Of a stretch of DNA of 64,000 bases, positions 52,024-60,613 are shown in pieces. Source of the stretch: Vibrio amylolyticus. GTDB lineage: Bacteria; Pseudomonadota; Gammaproteobacteria; Enterobacterales; Vibrionaceae. Location of the stretch: the NCBI RefSeq assembly GCF_023145695.1, contig NZ_JAJHVV010000016.1:30204-94203 (forward strand), written 5' to 3'. The position numbers were made by a program, and so were the translations under genes. The notes under the pieces were generated by a model that ran no database searches, was not told where the DNA came from, and saw only the letters and a program-made list of their open reading frames with translations. Each line of letters opens with the position of its first letter. Positions within the stretch are counted from its first letter, which is position 1.

Positions 52024-53217
52024 CTAAACCCGTATCTCATGCCATTTGTGACCCACTTTAGAGCACAATACAATTAAGCTCGGCGCCGTAACCCATAATA
52101 GCAACGTAATTAGCATTTCCGGTGATAGGTGTAAGCGTTGAGTTAGGCCAACAACTAAACCAGCGCCACTCATTTGAAACAATCCTAACAATGCGGCGGC
52201 CGTACCTGCTTTGTCACCAAATGGGGCCAGTGCTTTTCCTGCTGCCGCGCCTAGCACCCATGCAAAACCAATTGACGAGATAAATATAGGTAACATGAAT
52301 GCAAAGGCTGTTTGCTGTGATTCAAGAACTAACATGATCAGCCCAGCCAAGTTAAACAATACGACACCAATGATAATCGTCATTCTTGTCCCTAGCCTTT
52401 CCATACATTTAGGCGCAGTCATACAAGCGATGATATTAAAGACGGCATTAATACCAAACCAAAATGTAAACTCGTCCATGGATAACCCATAACGCTCCAT
52501 TAGCACTCCTGGCGCCGATGTTACGTACGCTAGTATCACAGCCATCGCGAACATACATAGTGAAGCATGAAATAGGAACATTGGGTTCTTGAGAACCTGT
52601 GCGTATCGGCTCAGTTTAAAAAAAGCTTGAGGAGCTTGAGTGGGATTGGTCTCTTTGTGGTTAAAGAACAGTATGATGCCAACAACGAAAGCAAAAATTG
52701 CCATAAAGGAAAAGTTGGATCGCCAACCAAACTGCTGTGTTAACCAGCTACCAAAGATAGGTGCTAAAGCAGGAATAAAGCAGATAGCACCATTAAGGTA
52801 GCTGATCATCTTGCCACTTTTTTGTGGTCCAAAGAGATCGCGAACGGTTGCAAAGGCAGCCACTGAGGTAGCACATGCTCCCAAGCCTTGCAGTAACCTT
52901 GCTATTAACATCCACTCAATGGTTTGGGCAGCCCACGCCAAGCAAGCACTCAAACCGTAGATACTAATACCCACTAATGCAACCGTTCGACGCCCGTGTT
53001 TGTCCGCCAAGGGGCCAGCAAAGAGTTGCCCTACACCCATAGCAAACAAAAACCAAGTTATCGTATCTTTTACTTGTGTCGGTTCCACGTGAAACGTCTC
53101 AGCCATTTGAGGTAGTGCAGGCAGATATATATCAATAGCTAGTGGGCTAAACAGCACCAACATAGTCAATAATGCAAGTTGTAGTCTACTAGGGTTATCA
53201 AGTTGAGGCGTGTTCAC
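52024..53217 (-). CDS. Bcr/CflA-family multidrug efflux MFS transporter
   Basis: A 397-residue protein with twelve hydrophobic segments. The Bcr/CflA signatures are LLTMLVLFSPLAIDIYLPALP near the start, GPLADKHGRRTVAL (motif A, loop 2-3), LLQGLGACATSVAAFATVRD (motif C-like) and NGAICFIPALAPIFGSWL. Expected to export drugs or metabolites by proton antiport. A degenerate parS-like site lies inside the gene (53081-53096). It is divergent from a LysR gene that might control it. Confidence 0.9.
   Translation of the reverse strand: MNTPQLDNPSRLQLALLTMLVLFSPLAIDIYLPALPQMAETFHVEPTQVKDTITWFLFAMGVGQLFAGPLADKHGRRTVALVGISIYGLSACLAWAAQTIEWMLIARLLQGLGACATSVAAFATVRDLFGPQKSGKMISYLNGAICFIPALAPIFGSWLTQQFGWRSNFSFMAIFAFVVGIILFFNHKETNPTQAPQAFFKLSRYAQVLKNPMFLFHASLCMFAMAVILAYVTSAPGVLMERYGLSMDEFTFWFGINAVFNIIACMTAPKCMERLGTRMTIIIGVVLFNLAGLIMLVLESQQTAFAFMLPIFISSIGFAWVLGAAAGKALAPFGDKAGTAAALLGLFQMSGAGLVVGLTQRLHLSPEMLITLLLWVTAPSLIVLCSKVGHKWHEIRV
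53081..53096. promoter_or_regulatory. Imperfect parS-like site
   Basis: GGTTCCACGTGAAACG matches the parS consensus (TGTTNCACGTGAAACA) at all but the first and last base. It is 3.2 kb from the perfect site at 56255. Its coding location does not exclude function, as ParB sites often lie in genes. Confidence 0.5.
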
Positions 53218-53325
53218 AAAGCTTTACCGATCAATCATTACAAATATGGGATGATTGTACTCGACAACTGTTATTCTCAATAATGGTATATACTCATAGC
53301 AGTTATTCCCATTAGGAAATTCACT

Positions 53326-54282
53326 GTGTCCGCAGAAGCGCTTTCAAGAATTGACCTCAATCTTTTAGTTTGCCTAAACGTACTTATTGAGGAGCGCAGC
53401 GTTACCCGAACCGCAAGCCGGCTTTATCTTAGCCAATCTGCGGTCAGTAAATCGCTCGCTAAACTACGCGAACAGTTTGATGACCCACTGTTTGTTCGCA
53501 CCTCCCATGGGTTACGACCTACGGCCAAGAGTCTGGCGCTAAAACCTCGCCTTGAAAACCTCATTCACCAATTGGAGGCCATAACACAACCCGATGAGTT
53601 TTGCCCAGCAAGCAGCGAGTATCGATTTCATATCGCTGCTGTCGAGAGTGTTTACCCACTCATTCTGCCTCACTTTATGCCCGTTGTTTTTAAAAAAGGC
53701 CCAAACCTAAATATCTCGACACACCCTTGGAGTGATCAAACGTTTAAAAAACTCCAACTTGGTGAACTGGATATTGGAATTACGGGTAAAGACATCGACA
53801 TCAATGATGCAAAACTTACAATGCTGCCGCCAAGTGATATTGGTGAACTTGAAATCTACAGAGACATTCAAAAATGCGTCGTACGACGAGACCATCCCAT
53901 TTTGAGTGATTCTAAGTTACTAAATGGTTGGAACCTTGATAGCTACTTATCAATGCGTCATGTTCAAGTACGCTGTGATGGCAATGACCGCTGGTTGCTA
54001 GACTACAGGCTCTCAGATATTGGTAGAGAACGCGACATTGCTATTACCGTTCCAGACTTCAATAGTGCCGCCAGCCTTTGTACTTACACGGATTTTATTT
54101 TCACAGCACCGAGTCATTTTACCTCTTTGATTGCTAGCCAACTTGATCTCGTAGAGTTGCCATTACCAATGGATTTTCCTCCGATGGCCTATACCCTCTT
54201 TTGGCACAAAGATAGAGAGAACGACCCTGCATTGACTTGGTTAACGAATATCATCAAGGATAAAACCCATTCTCTTAGATAG
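53326..54282 (+). CDS. LysR-family transcriptional regulator
   Basis: A 318-residue LysR-type regulator of the LeuO/NahR-like group. The N-terminal domain reads LNLLVCLNVLIEERSVTRTASRL and SQSAVSKSLAKLREQFDDPLF. The start is a GTG at 53326 with AGGA upstream. The substrate domain is about residues 95-310. It is divergent from the Bcr-type transporter and just upstream of the aminopeptidase. Target genes are unknown; the divergent transporter is the first candidate. Confidence 0.88.
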   Translation: MSAEALSRIDLNLLVCLNVLIEERSVTRTASRLYLSQSAVSKSLAKLREQFDDPLFVRTSHGLRPTAKSLALKPRLENLIHQLEAITQPDEFCPASSEYRFHIAAVESVYPLILPHFMPVVFKKGPNLNISTHPWSDQTFKKLQLGELDIGITGKDIDINDAKLTMLPPSDIGELEIYRDIQKCVVRRDHPILSDSKLLNGWNLDSYLSMRHVQVRCDGNDRWLLDYRLSDIGRERDIAITVPDFNSAASLCTYTDFIFTAPSHFTSLIASQLDLVELPLPMDFPPMAYTLFWHKDRENDPALTWLTNIIKDKTHSLR

Positions 54283-54378
54283 ATTGCGCACCTTGATGAA
54301 AAGGAGTAGCTTATTTGTCTTTGCTACTCTATGAGTAACAGACTGAAGCAGTAGGACAATACAAAAAGGATAATTTAG

Positions 54379-56169
54379 ATGCATCAATCTATTTCAGAAC
54401 GTGTTCAAGCGGTTCGAACTTGGCTAGCCAATAATAACTATAACGCCATTATCATCCCCCATGAAGATGAATATCTGGGTGAATATGTGCCAACTCATAA
54501 TGAACGCCTACTTTGGTTAACAGGATTCACAGGCTCAGCGGGTTGCGCTGTTATCACTCAAGATAAAGCCGCCATCTTTGTTGACGGTCGTTATACAGTG
54601 CAAGTTCGTAAACAGGTTCCAGAATCCGAGTTTGAATATCGTCACCTTATTGAAGAGCCTGCTTTAGATTGGATTACCCAACAGCTACCAACCAATAGCA
54701 AAGTCGCTTTTGACCCACGAATGCACACAGGTGCTTGGCTAGTCCAAGCGCAATTAAAGCTTTCGCCTAACTATAACTTATCGGTATTGACCACAAACCC
54801 GATCGACGAACTGTGGGCTGATCGTCCTACACCAGAACTGTCATCGGTACGTTTAATGTCAAACGAGTTAGTCGGTCAATCAAGTCGGGATAAACGCGCT
54901 GAAGTCGCAAAGCGTATCATCGATCAAGATGCAGATTGCGCCATCATCACCGCATTAGATTCTATCTGTTGGCTACTTAATATTCGAGGGCTTGACGTTT
55001 CTAGATTACCTGTCGTACTTTCTCATGCAATTATCCATTCAGATGCTAGTGTCGATTTCTTCTTTGATGAAACGCGTTTACCTTCTGAATTCAACGCCCA
55101 TGTTGAATCTGGCGTTAAGGTACATGCTCCTGATGCACTAGCAAACGTACTCTCAGAACAAGCAGGCAAGAAAGTCATTGTCGACCCAGCGACAAACAAC
55201 TCATGGTTTGGCTTACAACTACAAAACTGTGGAGCCAACATCATTAATGCAGCGGATCCATGCCTAATCCCTAAAGCGCAAAAAAATCCAATAGAGATTA
55301 AGGGAATGAAAGCGTGTCATGTCCGTGATGGGGTCGCGATGGTAAAATTCCTATCTTGGCTAGATGGCCAAGTAAATCAAGGTAAACTGAAGGATGAAGC
55401 CCAACTTTCTGATCAACTACAATCCTTCAGGGAACAAGACTCAAGTCTCGTTGACCTAAGTTTTGATACGATTTCAGCTGCAGGTAGCAATGCCGCTATG
55501 TGTCACTACAATCACCTAAACCAACCACAGCCTACTCAATTAACTCAAGACTCTTTATACCTTGTAGACTCCGGGGGTCAGTACCCGGACGGCACTACAG
55601 ATATCACCAGAACCCTCGCCATCGGTGAAACTACCGAAGAGATGAGAAAGCAGTTTACGTTAGTTTTAAAGGGTCATATTGCTGTGGCTCGAGCTCGATT
55701 CCCGAAAGGTACCTGCGGTTATCAGATCGATACACTTGCTCGTCAGCACTTATGGGCTGAAGGTTATGATTATGACCATGGTACCGGACACGGTGTTGGA
55801 CATTTCTTAAGTGTTCATGAAGGTCCACAAAGCATATCTAAGCGACAAATTAATGTTCCGCTTATGAAAGGAATGGTGCTTTCTAACGAACCAGGCTACT
55901 ACCGAGCAGATGCATTCGGTATTCGCATAGAGAACTTGGAGCTAGTTACCGAGATTGAAACTAACGGTGACTTCCCTGTTCTTGGGTTTGAATCTCTAAC
56001 TCGTTGTCCAATTGATTACAGAAATATCAACGTCAATATGCTTACCAAGCCTGAGTTGTCTTGGTTAAATGAGTACCATCAAAAAGTATGGCAAGACCTT
56101 AGTCCACTAGTGGATGATGAAGTGAAAAACTGGTTGGAAAATGCCACTATGCCTCTTTCACATGGCTAA
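54379..56169 (+). CDS. Xaa-Pro aminopeptidase (long form, peptidase M24B)
   Basis: A 596-residue metallopeptidase that removes an N-terminal residue preceding proline. It is the long three-domain form, like eukaryotic cytosolic aminopeptidase P, not E. coli PepP (441). Two creatinase-like domains (about 1-310) precede the pita-bread domain. The metal ligands are visible: Asp397 and Asp408 (VDSGGQYPDGTTDITR), His in HGTGHGVGHFL, Glu in LSNEPGYY and Glu in GIRIENLEL. AAGGA is upstream of the ATG. Confidence 0.93.
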   Translation: MHQSISERVQAVRTWLANNNYNAIIIPHEDEYLGEYVPTHNERLLWLTGFTGSAGCAVITQDKAAIFVDGRYTVQVRKQVPESEFEYRHLIEEPALDWITQQLPTNSKVAFDPRMHTGAWLVQAQLKLSPNYNLSVLTTNPIDELWADRPTPELSSVRLMSNELVGQSSRDKRAEVAKRIIDQDADCAIITALDSICWLLNIRGLDVSRLPVVLSHAIIHSDASVDFFFDETRLPSEFNAHVESGVKVHAPDALANVLSEQAGKKVIVDPATNNSWFGLQLQNCGANIINAADPCLIPKAQKNPIEIKGMKACHVRDGVAMVKFLSWLDGQVNQGKLKDEAQLSDQLQSFREQDSSLVDLSFDTISAAGSNAAMCHYNHLNQPQPTQLTQDSLYLVDSGGQYPDGTTDITRTLAIGETTEEMRKQFTLVLKGHIAVARARFPKGTCGYQIDTLARQHLWAEGYDYDHGTGHGVGHFLSVHEGPQSISKRQINVPLMKGMVLSNEPGYYRADAFGIRIENLELVTEIETNGDFPVLGFESLTRCPIDYRNINVNMLTKPELSWLNEYHQKVWQDLSPLVDDEVKNWLENATMPLSHG

Positions 56170-56222
56170 TTGGTGATTACCGAGTAATGCACTTCAACTT
56201 CCCTCGGTCTTTGTATGTTGAC

Positions 56223-56255
56223 ATAAAATGGCTACCAATTGGGTAGCCATTTTAT
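56223..56255. terminator. Bidirectional terminator between aminopeptidase and thi operon
   Basis: ATAAAATGGCTACC / GGTAGCCATTTTAT, a perfect 14-bp stem with loop AATTG, between convergent genes and abutting a parS site. Confidence 0.88.
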
Positions 56256-56270
56256 GTTTCACGTGAAACA
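56255..56270. promoter_or_regulatory. parS: parS centromere site (ParB-binding), perfect
   Basis: TGTTTCACGTGAAACA equals the 16-base palindrome bound by chromosomal ParB (ParB1/Spo0J). It lies in the intergenic space after thiH. ParB loads at parS and spreads, and ParA then segregates the origin region. Such sites cluster near the replication origin. Confidence 0.93.
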
Positions 56271-56289
56271 TCTTTACTTCTGAAACTAT

Positions 56290-57402
56290 TTAGCCTGAAT
56301 AGCCTCTATGCCAATCCTTCCAAACAGGTTCAAACCCTTTGCTCGCAATCATTTCCGCGACGGCACCAGCACTTCGTTCATCACTGATCTCAAATTGTTC
56401 TAGCTCAGCCTCATCAAGTGCATAACCACCCGGCTGTGTCTTAGATGCAGCTGACATTGTCGTGATACCCAAGGGTAAAACATTATCTCTAAATGCAGCT
56501 GATTCGCGTGTGGACAACGATAACTCTACTTCTGGGTTTAGCATCCTATAAGCACAGATCAATTGAACTAACTGACGGTCTGACATTATAGACTTAGGTT
56601 GTAACCCTCCTTCACATGGCCTTAGGCGAGGGAAAGAAATCGAGTATCGAGTTTGCCAATAAGTACGTTCAAGATATTCCAAGTGGGCAGCGACATAGAA
56701 ACAGTCCGTTCGCCAATCTTCTAGCCCAATTAACGCACCTATACCAACCTTATCAATCCCTGCTTTAGCTAAACGATCTGGCGTCTCAAGTCGATAATTG
56801 AAATCCATTTTGTTGCCACGCAGGTGATGCTGAGCGTAAGTAGAAGGGTGGTACGTCTCTTGATACACCATCACTGCATCAAGACCTAGCGTTTTAAGCT
56901 CTTGGTAATCACCTTGATCTAGTGGTTGAACTTCCATCGCTAGGTAACTGAACTGATCTTTAATGGTAGGTAGAACTTCTCTAAAGTAGTTCATACCAAC
57001 CTTGGTTTCGTGTTCACCTGTTACCAATAAGACACTATCGAACCCCATTGATTTAATCGCAGTGATCTCATTAGAGACCTCATCAATATTAAGGGTGCGG
57101 CGCTTAATACGGTTCTCCATCGAGAAGCCACAATAAGTACAAGCATTAGCACATAGATTGGATAAATACAGAGGAATGTAAAGACCAATAGTGTTGCCAA
57201 ATCTTTGCCTAGTTAGCGACAAAGATCGTTGTGCCATCTGCTCTAAGTAAGGTTCCGCTGCAGGTGAGATAAGCGATTTGAAATCTTCAAGATCGCATCT
57301 TGTTTTACTAAGTGCACGTTCAACATCTTTAGCCGTTTTTGCATTAATCGATAAAGAAATATCATCCCAATTTAATTGGGTGAACGTATTAATAAAGCTC
57401 AT
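56290..57402 (-). CDS. thiH: 2-iminoacetate synthase ThiH
   Basis: A radical SAM enzyme of 370 residues that cleaves tyrosine to dehydroglycine, which supplies the thiazole ring, as in anaerobic-type thiamine synthesis. The cluster motif is CANACTYCGF (C-x3-C-x2-C). GEHETKVGM and the C-terminal ThiH domain (TRESAAFRDNVLPLGITTMSAASKT) are typical. It is the last gene of the thi operon, 15 bases beyond thiG. Confidence 0.95.
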   Translation of the reverse strand: MSFINTFTQLNWDDISLSINAKTAKDVERALSKTRCDLEDFKSLISPAAEPYLEQMAQRSLSLTRQRFGNTIGLYIPLYLSNLCANACTYCGFSMENRIKRRTLNIDEVSNEITAIKSMGFDSVLLVTGEHETKVGMNYFREVLPTIKDQFSYLAMEVQPLDQGDYQELKTLGLDAVMVYQETYHPSTYAQHHLRGNKMDFNYRLETPDRLAKAGIDKVGIGALIGLEDWRTDCFYVAAHLEYLERTYWQTRYSISFPRLRPCEGGLQPKSIMSDRQLVQLICAYRMLNPEVELSLSTRESAAFRDNVLPLGITTMSAASKTQPGGYALDEAELEQFEISDERSAGAVAEMIASKGFEPVWKDWHRGYSG

Positions 57403-57417
57403 AGTTTTTCCTACCGG

Positions 57418-58206
57418 TTACACTAAGTCATCAAGAAATGCAGTTAGCGGACTGGATGCAACAGCTTCAGTAGTTACCGTAGCCAGGCCTGATAGGTAAG
57501 CTGTTCTGCCCGCTTCTACTGCATACTTAAAAGCTCGTGCCATGGCTACTGGATTTTGAGAAGAAGCAATGGCCGTATTAACTAACACAGCATCAGCCCC
57601 TAGTTCCATTGCGTACGCAGCGTGTGAAGGCGCGCCAATGCCCGCGTCGACCACGACAGGCACGCTTGCTTGGTCAATGATTATTTGAAGGAAGTCTTTA
57701 CTAACCACTCCTTTGTTAGAACCAATTGGCGCACCAAGTGGCATCACGGCTGCACAACCTACTTCTTCTAATCGCTTACATAACACCGGATCGGCGTGAC
57801 AGTAAGGTAGGACAACAAATCCATCCTTTACCAGTTGTTCAGCAGCAAGCAATGTTTCAATTGGATCCGGCATTAAATACTTTGGATCTGGATGAATTTC
57901 TAACTTGAGCCAGTTAGTCCCAATCGCTTCTCTTGCAAGATGGGCAGCAAAAATCGCATCCTTTGCATTCTTGGCGCCAGAAGTATTTGGCAATAGATTG
58001 ACGCCCGCCTTTACTATTGGATCAAGGATGTCATCTTGTTCTGCGTTTATATCCACACGTTTAAGTGCCATCGTCGCAAGCTGGGAACCTGAAGCTTTAA
58101 TTGAGTCGATCATCGCAGAGTTATTGGCAAATTTCCCTGTTCCGGTAAATAAGCGGGACTGAAAAGCTCTATTACCTATCACTAAATCGTCGTTCATTGA
58201 GTACAT
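57418..58206 (-). CDS. thiG: Thiazole synthase ThiG
   Basis: A 262-residue TIM-barrel enzyme that forms the thiazole phosphate from deoxyxylulose phosphate, dehydroglycine and ThiS-thiocarboxylate. The Schiff-base Lys is in ATMALKRVD, and GIGAPSHAAYAMELGADAVLVNTAIA is the phosphate-binding end. I start at the first ATG (58206), which has GGAGG 6 bases upstream, in preference to the ATG 3 codons on. It begins two bases past the thiS stop. Confidence 0.95.
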   Translation of the reverse strand: MYSMNDDLVIGNRAFQSRLFTGTGKFANNSAMIDSIKASGSQLATMALKRVDINAEQDDILDPIVKAGVNLLPNTSGAKNAKDAIFAAHLAREAIGTNWLKLEIHPDPKYLMPDPIETLLAAEQLVKDGFVVLPYCHADPVLCKRLEEVGCAAVMPLGAPIGSNKGVVSKDFLQIIIDQASVPVVVDAGIGAPSHAAYAMELGADAVLVNTAIASSQNPVAMARAFKYAVEAGRTAYLSGLATVTTEAVASSPLTAFLDDLV

Positions 58207-58208
58207 GT

Positions 58209-58418
58209 TTAACCTCCTGCAAAAGCTTGGAACAAAGAAATGGAATCACCGCTGTTCAATGGTGTCATTGACCACTTATTCTTACTGACAATCGTATTAT
58301 TGATTGAGAAGACACAACCATTACTTGGTAGGTTAAGAACCTCTATCACGTCAATAAGGGTGGCACCTGAGGGGATTTCCTGTTCATCACCATTAACTTC
58401 TATCGTTATATTGTTCAC
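58209..58418 (-). CDS. thiS: Sulfur carrier protein ThiS
   Basis: A 69-residue ubiquitin-fold protein ending in the required Gly-Gly (AFAGG), which is adenylated by ThiF and loaded with sulfur. Landmarks are ITIEVNGDEQEIP and NLPSNGCVFSINNTIV. It starts 4 bases past the thiF stop and overlaps nothing. This small gene confirms that the locus encodes a complete thiazole sulfur pathway. Confidence 0.95.
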   Translation of the reverse strand: MNNITIEVNGDEQEIPSGATLIDVIEVLNLPSNGCVFSINNTIVSKNKWSMTPLNSGDSISLFQAFAGG

Positions 58419-58422
58419 TCAA

Positions 58423-59220
58423 CTATCTCTTTAAATTTTGTTTAGTCGCACTAAAAGATTCTTCTTTATCAAATTCACCACACACTCGGCAGCCATGAAC
58501 TTTATTAAGAGACAGATTCTTCCAAGTCATAGAACTGCCATCAAATAGCTGAAGAGCTTCAGTAGTGCACTTGAACTCCCCCAAAACAATTTTTTGAATG
58601 GTGGCTAAAGCTTGTAAGTTACCTATCGTTCCTACGACAGGGCCAATTATCCCCATATCAGAACAGCGCATAGACTCCTTGAACTCATCCGCTGGGTATA
58701 GGCAGTGATAGCAAGCACTGTGTGAATCGAAATTGAACACGATAAATTGACCTTGCCAACCAATCGCGGCCCCTGAGACCAACGGTGTTTTAGAAAAAAA
58801 GCACACTTTGTTTATGAGGTGACGGCTCATAAAGTTGTCTGTGCAATCAAGAACTATATCAGCAACACCCACCTCTAAAGACAGCTGAGTTTCTTCAAAC
58901 CTATGTTTAATAGCCCTTACTCTACAATCGCTGTTAAGCCTTTCGATTTGCTTTGCCATCGCTTGTGCTTTGTCCTTACCAATATCGTTATCTCGGTAAA
59001 TAACCTGCCTTTGAAGGTTGCTACTCTCAACGGCGTCATCATCGACAATAACTAAGCGACCAATACCAGCGGACGCTAAGTACATCGCTGCAGCACTTCC
59101 TAACCCGCCACAACCAATCAAAAGTACTTGGGCATTTTTCAAATTTTTCTGACCTTGCTCTCCAAAGCCTGGCAAGCTAACTTGTCGTTGATAACGGATG
59201 AATTCTTGATCAGTGAGCAC
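58423..59220 (-). CDS. thiF: ThiS adenylyltransferase ThiF
   Basis: An E1-like enzyme that adenylates the ThiS C terminus. I start at the GTG at 59220 (VLTDQEFIRYQRQVSLPGFG) because AGGAG lies 7 bases upstream, giving 265 residues; the frame reaches further up only inside thiE. ATP site: LIGCGGLGSAAAMYLASAG. Zinc Cys pairs: CYHCLYP and CRVCGEF. The 5' end overlaps thiE by 11 bases, so the two are translationally coupled. Confidence 0.93.
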   Translation of the reverse strand: MLTDQEFIRYQRQVSLPGFGEQGQKNLKNAQVLLIGCGGLGSAAAMYLASAGIGRLVIVDDDAVESSNLQRQVIYRDNDIGKDKAQAMAKQIERLNSDCRVRAIKHRFEETQLSLEVGVADIVLDCTDNFMSRHLINKVCFFSKTPLVSGAAIGWQGQFIVFNFDSHSACYHCLYPADEFKESMRCSDMGIIGPVVGTIGNLQALATIQKIVLGEFKCTTEALQLFDGSSMTWKNLSLNKVHGCRVCGEFDKEESFSATKQNLKR

Positions 59221-60610
59221 TTTCTCTCTCCTGACTCGATGCATTCTGGTTCGATACATATTGCTTAGATAAGCTATGCGCATTAAAACGTTCTAATTCT
59301 TCGTTCATGATCTGTTTGAATGGTTCTATTGCTGCTGTAGTATCTTCAGCTAGTGTAATAGCCCTAACAACAGCTAAACTCGAAACCCCACAATCCCATA
59401 CCGCTTGTGCTGTTGAGTGGTCAATGCCACCAATCGCGACTGTAGGATATCCAAGCGTGGTGTCTGTATATGGGATTGTGTCTATCAAAGATTGATACAT
59501 TGCTAAACGAACTAAACCTTGTGGGCGTGAAGGCATTTCTTTAGTCGTAGTGGGAAAGATATGCCCTAATGCTATGTAGCTTGGATTTATCTGTACGATT
59601 CGTAGTAGTTCATAAAAGCCGTGAGTTGATAAACCTAGTCTGATATTGGCATTTGATAGCTGATTAAGGTTGGACTCTTCAATATCTTCTTGACCTAAAT
59701 GAACACCAAACGCGTTATGTTTGATAGCCAATTGCCAATGGTCGTTGATAAAGACTTTCGCATCATGCTCTTCACCTAGCTTAATGGACTCAATAATCTG
59801 ATTTTCTAGATCATCTTGATGATGGTCTTTAATACGTAATTGGATTGTCTTTATACCTAATGGTAGTAATCGACGTATCCAATTCACATCATCTACAACT
59901 GGATATAGCCCTAAGCTTATCTTTTCTAGGCTCGGAAAAGAGACCATTGAATCGTGGTCTGCCCAACCCACTGCAATATCAAGTCTCTCATCATCAATGA
60001 CTGGAATTGGAAAAAACTGATAATCATTCGGCCATGTTTCACGTGAAACACTATTCTGAGCAACAGCTCTCGCCAAAACAAGGGAGTCTTCTACTGGGAA
60101 ATCCAAAGCATAAGCACTAATAAACCAAGCTAAATGCAGTTCTGTATTTGCTTCACGTAATGGATACTTAATGGCTTTATTGCTACTATCAGAATTAATT
60201 ACATCCGTTGTTTCACCATTGAAAACTGAAATAATCGCACCTAAACGCCACGCATCAATACATTCCTTATGATCACTCTCAGAGTTATCCTGAGTTCCTA
60301 TAATCGCTAGGTTAGTAGACTCTTTTAACAGACGAGAAACTTGTGCCAAATTCATTCTAGATTGGTAATGAATTGCAAAGTCACACGCGGATAAATCCGA
60401 TTGAGAAAAGCACACTTCATTGTCAGTTTCATTAAGGTTGTTAGCGAGAATATTGAACGATCCAGATTCACCAATTATAGAAAACTGTTGAGTTGGGCTA
60501 ACACCCAACTCAATGTGGTGAATTCCAAACCCTTCCTTTTCCGCTATCAATAAGCAGTTTTGAACCAAACCCGTTAGTTCAATATGATCGGATGGAATAA
60601 GAATTTTCAA
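59210..60610 (-). CDS. thiE: Thiamine phosphate synthase ThiE with extra N-terminal domain
   Basis: A 466-residue protein about twice the size of usual ThiE (about 211). The C-terminal part (about 235-445) is the ThiE TIM barrel: KISLGLYPVVDDVNWIRRLL, IKTIQLRIKD, VFINDHWQLAIKHNAFGVHLGQEDI and YPTVAIGGID. The N-terminal 230 residues look like a worn hydroxymethylpyrimidine-phosphate kinase (ThiD), with AWRLGAIISVFNGETTDVIN and FISAYALDFPVEDSLVLARAVAQ, but without the ThiD GTGC anion-hole motif. A perfect parS site lies in the coding sequence at 60035-60050. It begins just after the thiC stop. Confidence 0.9.
   Translation of the reverse strand: MKILIPSDHIELTGLVQNCLLIAEKEGFGIHHIELGVSPTQQFSIIGESGSFNILANNLNETDNEVCFSQSDLSACDFAIHYQSRMNLAQVSRLLKESTNLAIIGTQDNSESDHKECIDAWRLGAIISVFNGETTDVINSDSSNKAIKYPLREANTELHLAWFISAYALDFPVEDSLVLARAVAQNSVSRETWPNDYQFFPIPVIDDERLDIAVGWADHDSMVSFPSLEKISLGLYPVVDDVNWIRRLLPLGIKTIQLRIKDHHQDDLENQIIESIKLGEEHDAKVFINDHWQLAIKHNAFGVHLGQEDIEESNLNQLSNANIRLGLSTHGFYELLRIVQINPSYIALGHIFPTTTKEMPSRPQGLVRLAMYQSLIDTIPYTDTTLGYPTVAIGGIDHSTAQAVWDCGVSSLAVVRAITLAEDTTAAIEPFKQIMNEELERFNAHSLSKQYVSNQNASSQERESAH
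60035..60050. promoter_or_regulatory. parS: parS centromere site (ParB-binding), perfect, inside thiE
   Basis: A second exact TGTTTCACGTGAAACA, 3.8 kb from the first. Its codons read through thiE without disruption (residues VSRET are spelled by the right half). Two perfect copies so close together are not expected by chance. Confidence 0.93.
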
Positions 60611-60613
60611 ATA

